Below are positions 1-5,939 of a DNA stretch of 14,290 nucleotides, one piece after another. Source of the stretch: Bacteroidota bacterium. GTDB lineage: Bacteria > Bacteroidota > Bacteroidia > B-17B0 > Aurantibacillaceae. The translations under genes and the position numbers were made by a program. The notes beneath the pieces were generated by a model that was given only the letters and a program-made list of their open reading frames with translations, was not told the DNA's origin and searched no databases. The DNA lies in NCBI GenBank assembly GCA_025360565.1, contig JANYBY010000047.1:1-14290 (forward strand). The letters run 5' to 3'. Each line of letters opens with the position of its first letter. Position 1 is the first letter of the stretch.

Positions 1-1896
1 ACACAACCGGATACCACCAAAGTAAAAATTCTATGTTCCATCTCCCGCTTCTACGAAGCCAATAACCCCACCAAAGCCCTCGCTATGGGCGATAGCGCGT
101 TGGTAATTGCCAAACGAATTAAATATAACATTGGCATTGGCAGCGCTTACGGAAGCATGGGCTCTTGCCTTTGTACCTCCGGTAAATACGATGAGGCAAT
201 TACCACATTAATAAAAGGCTTAAAAATATTTGAAGCCGAAAAAAGCAAGCGCCATTTAATAAATACTTACAATACCCTTGCAAATTCTTACATGGGGTTG
301 AAGGACAATGTGAAAGCCTACGATTATTTTTTAAAAGGGTATAACCTTGCAAGTGAAGTGCCAAAGAACGAAAGTATGATTGCTATTACAGGCGTAGGAG
401 TGGGGAATATGCTGATGGAACAAGGCAAATTTAAAGAAGCTATAAACTATTATAAAACAAGCGAAAAGTATTTCAAAGAAACAGGCGTAAGTAATTACGA
501 GGCCATGTGCATTACCATGATCGGCGAAACATATGTAAAAGATGAAAATTACGAAGAGGCCGAAAAATATTTTTTAAAATGCTTGCCAATGTTCAGGAAC
601 GCCAATGACGAATATGGATTGGCTGTAGCCCTTACAAATATTGGGGGTGTGGAGGTTGAACGTAAAAACTATAAACTGGCTCAACAGTTTTATGAAGAAG
701 CATTAAAAATAAATTTTAAACGCAAGGCATGGGATAATATACAAAGTAGCGCGTTGGCTTTAGCAGATGTAATGGAAATGCAGAATAGACCAATCGAGGC
801 CATGAAGAATTATAAAATTCACATGCAGTACAAAGACTCGGTAATAAATATTGAACGCAACAGAGCTATAGCCGAAGCGGAAACAAAATACGATTCCGAA
901 AAAAAGGAACAGCAACTTAAATTAAAAAATCTTGAACTTGAAAAGTCGCAGATAAAAGTAACGCAGCGTAATAATTTAATTTATGTTTTTGCCGGGGCAA
1001 TTATTGTGTTTGCCATCATGTTATTTTTTGTTTACCAGCAATTCCGAGAAAAGAAAAAGGCAAACGTATTGCTCACAAATAAAAATGAGGAGATCGAAAA
1101 ACAAAAATCTATCATTGAAGAAAAGAATAAGGATATTACCGATAGTATAAATTATTCGCGGCACATACAGCAGGCAATTATTCCATCACTTAAAAAAGTA
1201 AGGCAATTGCTTCCAAATTCATTTGTTATTTTTCAGCCTAAAGATATTGTGAGCGGCGATTTTTATTTGGTGGAGGAGATCGTGGGCTTAACTTATTTAG
1301 CCGTTATAGATTGCACAGGGCATGGCGTGCCGGGTGCTATGTTAAGCGTATTCGCCAATTCAACTATCAAAAACACTATTTCTTCGAACGATTTCAGAGA
1401 TAACCCTGCCGCCATTTTAAGCGATCTGTGCTTTCAATTTAAAAGTAATTTACAATCTCACAATACATCCATTACAGTAAACGATGGAGTAGATATGGGT
1501 ATTTGTATCATTGATAAAAAACAAAGTAAGATCTATTTTGCCGGGGCAAAGAACAGTTTAATGATGCTTCGCAATAATGAATTAACGGAATACCATGCCG
1601 ACAGATGGGGCATAAGCGGTAGCAATCAAAAGCAACAGTTGTTTTTTACCAACCATATCATTGATGTACAAAAGGGCGATAAATTTTATTTAGGAACTGA
1701 TGGATTTATTGATCAGTTTGGCGGGCCAAAAGGAAAAAAGTTCAAACAAAAACAATTAAAGCAATTGGTTGTAAATTACAGTAATCTTACCTTTGATAAA
1801 CAGGCCGATAATTTGATAAATGATTTTACGTTGTGGAAAGGTTTGCTTGAACAAATTGATGATGTTACATTAATTGGTTTTGAAGCAAAAATTTAA
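1..1896 (+). CDS. TPR-repeat, membrane-anchored SpoIIE-family serine/threonine phosphatase (5' partial)
   Basis: The frame is open from base 1 and the residues before the first Met codon (position 85) already read as TPR sequence, so the gene begins upstream of the window; 631 residues are visible. Numbering from base 1: TPR-type helical repeats occupy about 1-285, a charged coiled coil about 288-324, one transmembrane helix about 325-345, a second short coiled coil 346-378, then a PP2C-like SpoIIE domain from about 382 to the end. Metal-binding aspartates fit the family: D420 in SGDFY, D437 in DCTGHGVPGAM, D567 in GTDGF and D620/D621 in DDVTL. Known family role: dephosphorylation of a phosphoserine/threonine target, often an anti-sigma antagonist, in response to a sensor domain. 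Here the TPRs probably lie outside the membrane and the phosphatase in the cytoplasm. No STAS or anti-sigma partner is next to it, so its target is unknown. It ends in TAA, 33 nt before a palindrome. Confidence 0.93.
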   Translation, partial: TQPDTTKVKILCSISRFYEANNPTKALAMGDSALVIAKRIKYNIGIGSAYGSMGSCLCTSGKYDEAITTLIKGLKIFEAEKSKRHLINTYNTLANSYMGLKDNVKAYDYFLKGYNLASEVPKNESMIAITGVGVGNMLMEQGKFKEAINYYKTSEKYFKETGVSNYEAMCITMIGETYVKDENYEEAEKYFLKCLPMFRNANDEYGLAVALTNIGGVEVERKNYKLAQQFYEEALKINFKRKAWDNIQSSALALADVMEMQNRPIEAMKNYKIHMQYKDSVINIERNRAIAEAETKYDSEKKEQQLKLKNLELEKSQIKVTQRNNLIYVFAGAIIVFAIMLFFVYQQFREKKKANVLLTNKNEEIEKQKSIIEEKNKDITDSINYSRHIQQAIIPSLKKVRQLLPNSFVIFQPKDIVSGDFYLVEEIVGLTYLAVIDCTGHGVPGAMLSVFANSTIKNTISSNDFRDNPAAILSDLCFQFKSNLQSHNTSITVNDGVDMGICIIDKKQSKIYFAGAKNSLMMLRNNELTEYHADRWGISGSNQKQQLFFTNHIIDVQKGDKFYLGTDGFIDQFGGPKGKKFKQKQLKQLVVNYSNLTFDKQADNLINDFTLWKGLLEQIDDVTLIGFEAKI

Positions 1897-1929
1897 GTAT
1901 TTGATTATCAACTAAATATAAGTATTTGG

Positions 1930-1966
1930 ATGGACAAATACGGAATTCAATTCCGTATTTGTCCAT
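1930..1966. repeat. Perfect palindrome, upstream boundary of the DUF4143 ATPase gene
   Basis: Two 18-base arms (atggacaaatacggaatt and its exact reverse complement) surround a single central C at 1948. A near-identical element lies at 3146-3180, with 31 of 35 positions the same in direct alignment over 1931-1965. Because the centre base is C here and G there, the two copies are formally in inverted orientation (32 of 35 identical after reverse complementing the second). It begins 33 nt after the phosphatase stop and ends 19 nt before the ATPase start. RNA copied from it could form a long hairpin, so a terminator role is possible, but no U-tract follows. It could also be an operator or an element boundary. 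Confidence 0.9.
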
Positions 1967-1985
1967 ATTTGTTTACCTTTGATTT

Positions 1986-3140
1986 ATGATAAACCGTGAA
2001 GCCGAACAGCGTTTAAAAAGACTGGCAAAGCAATTTAAAATTGTTGCTGTTACGGGTCCGCGTCAAAGCGGAAAAACAACTTTGGTAAAAACAACCTTTC
2101 CAAAAAAACCTTACGTAACCTTAGAGAACTTAGACAGCAGGGAACTTGCCATAAGTGATCCAAGAGGTTTTTTAAATAATTATCCAAATGGGGCTATCAT
2201 TGATGAGGCTCAGCGTGTACCCGAATTATTTTCATATCTGCAGGAAATAGTGGACGATAAAAATTCGGCGGGGCAGTTTATTTTAACAGGAAGCAATAAT
2301 TTTTTGCTGCAGGAGAACATTACTCAAAGTTTGGCCGGAAGAGTTGCGTATCAGCATTTGCTCCCTTTATCATTGGAAGAACTAAAGAAAAACAAGTTAC
2401 TTTATACGGATAACAAAAAACATATTTTGCAGGGTTTTTATCCGGAAGTGATCAAAAAGAAAATTAATCCGGCCGATTGGTATGAAAATTATTTGAACAC
2501 TTATATTGAAAGGGATGTAAGACAGCTTAAAAACGTTTCGAGTATTTCTACGTTCAGTAAATTTATACGCTTATGCGCGGCTCGCTGCGGCAACATTGTA
2601 AATATGACTGAGCTAGCTAATGCTTGCAGTGTGGATCAGAAAACGATCAGCTCATGGTTATCTGTTCTGCAAAGCAGTTACATTATTTTTTTACTCCAGC
2701 CGCATTACAATAATTTAAATAAGCGCATAATTAAATCTCCTAAATTATATTTTTATGATGTGGGTTTGGCTTGTTATTTATGCGGTATTTTTACTAAGAA
2801 CACTTTAAACTACAGTACATTCAAAGGCCCTTTTTTTGAAAACATGATGATCATAGAAAAGAGAAAACAAATTTTTAACAAAAGCAACCGCGAAGAATTA
2901 TTTTACTGGAGAGATAAAACCGGGCACGAAATAGACCTGATCATAGAACATAACCGAAAACTCACCTTAATAGAATTTAAAAGCAGCGAAACCTTCTCTT
3001 TAAACGATTTTAATGTAATTAATTTTTATAGAAAGCTGAACGGGGCAAGCTTAAATGCTTATATTTATTACGCAGGAAAGGAAAACGTGAAATTGAACAA
3101 CAAAACATTTTTAAAGCCTTGGAACAGTTTGTACGAATAA
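1986..3140 (+). CDS. AAA_14/DUF4143 ATPase with C-terminal PD-(D/E)xK-like domain
   Basis: This 384-residue protein has the usual length and layout of the AAA_14-DUF4143 family. The N-terminal P-loop domain carries Walker A GPRQSGKTT (24-32), Walker B IIDEA (71-75, D73/E74), a sensor-like LTGSNN (100-105) and an AGR arginine (R119). A middle segment has FYPEV and YIERDVRQL (about 151-181). A winged-helix-like part (about 206-240) follows, with MTELANACSVDQKTISSWL. The C-terminal domain keeps E285 (FFENM), D317 (GHEIDLI) and E330-x-K332 (LIEFKSS), the pattern of restriction-endonuclease-fold proteins. The family is widespread and patchily distributed in bacteria and archaea; its function is not established. 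The gene stands alone between two near-identical palindromes, unlike its neighbours, which suggests a transferable or self-regulating unit (inference). ATG was chosen because MINREAEQRLKRL is a typical family start. Confidence 0.93.
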   Translation: MINREAEQRLKRLAKQFKIVAVTGPRQSGKTTLVKTTFPKKPYVTLENLDSRELAISDPRGFLNNYPNGAIIDEAQRVPELFSYLQEIVDDKNSAGQFILTGSNNFLLQENITQSLAGRVAYQHLLPLSLEELKKNKLLYTDNKKHILQGFYPEVIKKKINPADWYENYLNTYIERDVRQLKNVSSISTFSKFIRLCAARCGNIVNMTELANACSVDQKTISSWLSVLQSSYIIFLLQPHYNNLNKRIIKSPKLYFYDVGLACYLCGIFTKNTLNYSTFKGPFFENMMIIEKRKQIFNKSNREELFYWRDKTGHEIDLIIEHNRKLTLIEFKSSETFSLNDFNVINFYRKLNGASLNAYIYYAGKENVKLNNKTFLKPWNSLYE

Positions 3141-3145
3141 GTAAG

Positions 3146-3180
3146 TGAACAAATACGGAATTGAATTCCGTATTTGGACA
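3146..3180. repeat. Second palindrome, downstream boundary of the DUF4143 ATPase gene
   Basis: The core is 13-base arms (caaatacggaatt and its exact reverse complement, 3150-3162 and 3164-3176) around a central G at 3163. The outer five bases on each side match the first palindrome only partly. It starts 5 nt after the ATPase stop codon and ends 9 nt before the ATG of the nucleotidyltransferase gene, so it lies in the leader or promoter zone of the sugar operon as well as at the 3' end of the ATPase gene. The mismatched outer bases show that this copy has drifted from perfect symmetry, whereas the first copy has not. Confidence 0.9.
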
Positions 3181-3189
3181 GTTTAAAAA

Positions 3190-3942
3190 ATGATAAATAC
3201 CGCAATTATATTGGCCGGAGGCTTTGGAACCAGGCTGCAGTCTGTGGTTACAGACGTGCCTAAACCCATGGCGCCTGTTAATGGCGAACCATTTTTAAAT
3301 TATCAGCTCAATTATTTAAAAAATTACGGAATTAAGCACATTGTTATTTCTGTGGGATACTTAGCGGAAAAAATTAAAGCGTATTATAAAGATTCGTATC
3401 AGGGAATGGCGATCTCTTACTCAACCGAATTGATTGCCCTTGGTACGGGTGGCGGCATAAGGCTAGCAATGGATAGCACGGGGAACGAAGAAGTATTTGT
3501 TTTAAATGGCGATTCTTTTTTTGATGTGGATCTGAACGAATTTTATAAAAGCCATCATTTACATAAGGCAGAGATCTCTATTTGTATTCGAAGAATTGAA
3601 AACGCCGACCGTTACGGAACAATAGAATTAGAGAAATATTTTTTACCAACCCTTGTTGCCGGAAATCCTTACACGTATTTTAAAGTAAACGCTTTTAAAG
3701 AAAAGTCGGAAAGAGTGGGCGCGGGTTTTATTAATGGAGGTATTTATATTTTGGACCGCAGAACTTTTTTTAAATTTACTAAAGAAAATATGGCTTTTTC
3801 GATAGAGAAAGATTTTTTTGAAGCACAATGTTCAACGGTGGATATTGGCGCGTTTTTAAGCAAAGGTTATTTTATTGATATAGGCATACCCGAAGATTAC
3901 ACTAAAGCGCAAAATGATTTTAAAGAATTTAAATATAGATAA
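3190..3942 (+). CDS. hddC: HddC-like sugar-1-phosphate nucleotidyltransferase (probable heptose-1-P guanylyltransferase)
   Basis: This 250-residue Rossmann-type NTP transferase would join a sugar 1-phosphate to a nucleoside triphosphate, giving NDP-sugar and pyrophosphate. Visible motifs are LAGGFGTRL (8-16, nucleotide-binding loop), PKPM (25-28, with the conserved Lys), GTGG (85-88), NGDSF (106-110, metal-binding Asp), RYGT (141-144), NGGIYI (182-187), IEKDFF (205-210) and FIDIGIPEDY (228-237). The N-terminal third strongly resembles D-glycero-alpha-D-manno-heptose 1-phosphate guanylyltransferases (HddC). Length is normal and there is no left-handed beta-helix tail of the GlmU type. The next gene, a HAD-IIIA phosphatase, overlaps it by 29 nt, which fits the GDP-heptose route, but the kinase (HddA) and isomerase (GmhA) are not in the window. 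Substrate is therefore inferred; another hexose or heptose phosphate is possible. Confidence 0.87.
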   Translation: MINTAIILAGGFGTRLQSVVTDVPKPMAPVNGEPFLNYQLNYLKNYGIKHIVISVGYLAEKIKAYYKDSYQGMAISYSTELIALGTGGGIRLAMDSTGNEEVFVLNGDSFFDVDLNEFYKSHHLHKAEISICIRRIENADRYGTIELEKYFLPTLVAGNPYTYFKVNAFKEKSERVGAGFINGGIYILDRRTFFKFTKENMAFSIEKDFFEAQCSTVDIGAFLSKGYFIDIGIPEDYTKAQNDFKEFKYR

Positions 3943-4462
3943 AAGCTGGACCTTATTTTTGGATCGTGATGGCGTAATCAATAAAAAATTAGAGAACGAT
4001 TACGTTAAACATTGGGTTCAGTTTGAGTTTTTGGAAAATGTGCTCGTAGCATTAAAAACATTCAATACCTTTTTCGGAAAGATTGTGGTGGTTACAAATC
4101 AGCAAGGTATTGGCAAAGGATATTATAGAACAGAGGACCTGGAACTGATCCATAAGAACATGTTGTACGAATTAACTTACGCAGGCGGTAGAATTGATAA
4201 AGTGTATTACTCGCCACATTTAGAATCAGCCAATCACCCAACCCGTAAACCCGGAACAGGCATGGCCTTGCAGGCTAAACAGGATTTCCCTGAAATTGAT
4301 TTTTCAAAAAGCATTATTGTGGGTGATAGCATCAGCGATATGGAATTTGGGAGAGCGCTTGGAATGAAAACTATTTTTATTTCGGATGAAAGCATTATAA
4401 ATGAAAAAATAGATATTAATTACAGATCATTAATGGAATTAGCTGATGCTTTAATAAATTAA
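3914..4462 (+). CDS. HAD-IIIA phosphatase, GmhB-type (probable heptose-1,7-bisphosphate 7-phosphatase)
   Basis: This 182-residue cytoplasmic HAD phosphatase has all four HAD motifs: DRDGVIN (17-23; nucleophile D17, acid/base D19), VVVTNQQGIGKG (58-69; T61), RKPGTGM (111-117; K112) and VGDSISDM (136-143; D138, D142). This arrangement is that of GmhB/HisB-N enzymes. GmhB removes the 7-phosphate from D-glycero-D-manno-heptose 1,7-bisphosphate. The cysteine-rich zinc loop of E. coli GmhB (CPH...CxC before RKP) is replaced by YSPHLESANHPTRKP (99-113), with the His kept but no cysteine. The 29-nt overlap with the preceding nucleotidyltransferase implies translational coupling. The start at 3914 puts the nucleophile motif at residue 17, as expected for the family. 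The exact phosphorylated sugar is uncertain. Confidence 0.87.
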   Translation: MILKNLNIDKSWTLFLDRDGVINKKLENDYVKHWVQFEFLENVLVALKTFNTFFGKIVVVTNQQGIGKGYYRTEDLELIHKNMLYELTYAGGRIDKVYYSPHLESANHPTRKPGTGMALQAKQDFPEIDFSKSIIVGDSISDMEFGRALGMKTIFISDESIINEKIDINYRSLMELADALIN

Positions 4463-4463
4463 T

Positions 4464-5207
4464 TTGAAGATCTCCATCATAACCATCACCTTTAATTCGG
4501 CGGCAACACTCGAACAAACCATTCTTTCGGTAATAGGGCAAACCTATAAAAATGTGGAGTATATAGTTGTAGATGCTAGATCGACAGATGATACATTAAA
4601 GATCACGGAAAAATATAAATCGAATATTTCTAAGCTTCTTTCGGAAAAAGATGAAGGCCTCTATCATGCGCTAAACAAGGGAATAGAACTGGCAACTGGA
4701 GATGTGGTAGGTATTTTGCATTCAGATGATTTTTATATTACAAAAGATGTAATTCAGAATTATGTCGCAGTGTTTGAAAAAGAAAAATGCGATGCAGTTT
4801 ATGCCGACTTATTTTATGTGGATAAGGATAATACGGACAAAATATTAAGAAAATGGAAAAGCGGGAATTATAATGAAACCTCTTTTAAGAATGGGTGGAT
4901 GCCGCCGCACCCTACTTTTTTTGTAAAAAGAGAAATGTACCAAAATTTTGGAAAATTCAACACTGAATTTAAAACAGCGGCCGATTACGAATTGATGTTA
5001 AGATTTATTTTAAAGAATAAAATAAAGATCGCTTATTTACCCCAATTCACGGTAAAAATGAGGATCGGCGGGAAAAGTAACGTTACCGTAAAAAATCGTG
5101 TCAACGCTAATTTAGAGGATCGTAAAGCTTGGGAAATAAACGGTCTGAAACCTAGATTCTACACCTTGTTTTTAAAGCCACTAAGAAAAATATTTCAATT
5201 TTTTTAA
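4464..5207 (+). CDS. Family 2 glycosyltransferase (GT-A fold), TTG start
   Basis: The 247-residue protein begins MKISIITITFNSAATLEQTI, the standard N-terminal nucleotide-binding strand of GT2 enzymes. It continues with VVDARSTDDTL (35-45), SEKDEGLYHALNKGI (60-74), the metal/diphosphate-binding HSDD (86-89), PHPT (148-151) and a TAADYELMLRF segment (171-181). The pattern resembles WcaE-like surface-polysaccharide transferases. The start codon is TTG, 1 nt after the preceding stop; no in-frame ATG can replace it without losing the first beta strand. No transmembrane segment is visible; a basic, aromatic C-terminus (LKPLRKIFQFF) could touch the membrane. The protein would transfer a sugar from an NDP donor, plausibly the one made by the two upstream genes, to a lipopolysaccharide, capsule or glycan acceptor. 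Donor and acceptor cannot be read from the sequence. Confidence 0.93.
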   Translation: MKISIITITFNSAATLEQTILSVIGQTYKNVEYIVVDARSTDDTLKITEKYKSNISKLLSEKDEGLYHALNKGIELATGDVVGILHSDDFYITKDVIQNYVAVFEKEKCDAVYADLFYVDKDNTDKILRKWKSGNYNETSFKNGWMPPHPTFFVKREMYQNFGKFNTEFKTAADYELMLRFILKNKIKIAYLPQFTVKMRIGGKSNVTVKNRVNANLEDRKAWEINGLKPRFYTLFLKPLRKIFQFF

Positions 5208-5216
5208 GAAATTATT

Positions 5217-5897
5217 TTAATTAGCCAATTTTCCGGAATTTAAATTTTCGGAAGTTAGCCTTGCGCCGGTACACATAATAATTAAGGAGACGGCAATTAT
5301 AACATGCGCTATATCTTTATGATTGAACCATTCACACAACGAAATTCTTAAGCTGTGCACAATAATAGATAAAAAGCCGATCAAAATTCCTACCACAAAA
5401 GTGCCGCTTCCTTTTTCATTGTTGCGATAACCTATATAATGCACAATTAAAGAATAAATTAAAACAACACCTGCCGGTATTTTAATAAAGAGAAAGCTCC
5501 CCGTAAGCGATGCAAAGATCAAGATCAAAAAAGTTAGTCCCAACATCGTGTAAGAAATATATTTATTAGCCCCTCGGTTATGAAGTGAATAAGTGTAAGC
5601 GGCCTTAAAGCAAAAATAGAACGCAAACAAATTAAGGGCATTCGAAATAAAAAGAATTATCCTGAAGAAGATCTCACCCATTTGTATTTGAACGCCGTGG
5701 CCAACTGCCGCAAAAATAGTTCCAAATCCCATTAGCAATACAAACTGCGCAGTTTGTTTTAAGTAGGTGTTATTTATTGAACGCAGTTTTAGATAGTAAA
5801 AAAGCGAAACCAGAAAAATTAAAAGATTGGTTAAAATTACAGAGGGCTCAAAGATCTTGAAACCAAATAAGATAATATAAGTAGTCCCGAATTCCAT
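5217..5897 (-). CDS. Seven-helix integral membrane protein of unknown function
   Basis: The 226-residue protein is almost entirely hydrophobic, with about seven predicted helices (roughly 18-36, 49-68, 77-100, 113-133, 137-157, 164-183, 195-213), no signal peptide and a polar C-terminal tail. I do not recognise a named gene; it may belong to a Bacteroidota membrane family of the DUF6962 kind (low certainty). Polar residues inside or next to helices stand out: E17 in FEPS with a nearby N24, H67 in AVGHG, H181 in VHSLR, and H193/H198 in FNHKDIAHV. This set of Glu/Asn plus several His recalls the metal-binding pattern of CREST-superfamily membrane hydrolases (alkaline ceramidases, PAQR receptors), which is inference only. 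The gene lies 42 nt downstream of the antiporter gene on the same strand and is probably co-transcribed. Its 3' end converges with the glycosyltransferase gene, only 9 nt away. Confidence 0.8.
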   Translation of the reverse strand: MEFGTTYIILFGFKIFEPSVILTNLLIFLVSLFYYLKLRSINNTYLKQTAQFVLLMGFGTIFAAVGHGVQIQMGEIFFRIILFISNALNLFAFYFCFKAAYTYSLHNRGANKYISYTMLGLTFLILIFASLTGSFLFIKIPAGVVLIYSLIVHYIGYRNNEKGSGTFVVGILIGFLSIIVHSLRISLCEWFNHKDIAHVIIAVSLIIMCTGARLTSENLNSGKLAN

Positions 5898-5939
5898 TAT
5901 TGGAGCCTAAAACTACGCTATTTATTGTAATATAAAAAA

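Noticed and set aside
1974..1981. TACCTTTG just upstream of the ATPase ATG, matching the Bacteroidota -7 promoter element TAnnTTTG.
   Set aside because: No TTG/TTTG lies at the required 17-23 bp upstream, and the element would place the transcript start at or inside the start codon; the only support is an 8-base match.
5205..5250. Possible bidirectional terminator at the convergent ends of the glycosyltransferase and seven-helix genes (ccggaattt...aaattttcgg).
   Set aside because: The stem is short, AT-rich and bulged, and lies inside coding sequence; too weak to call.
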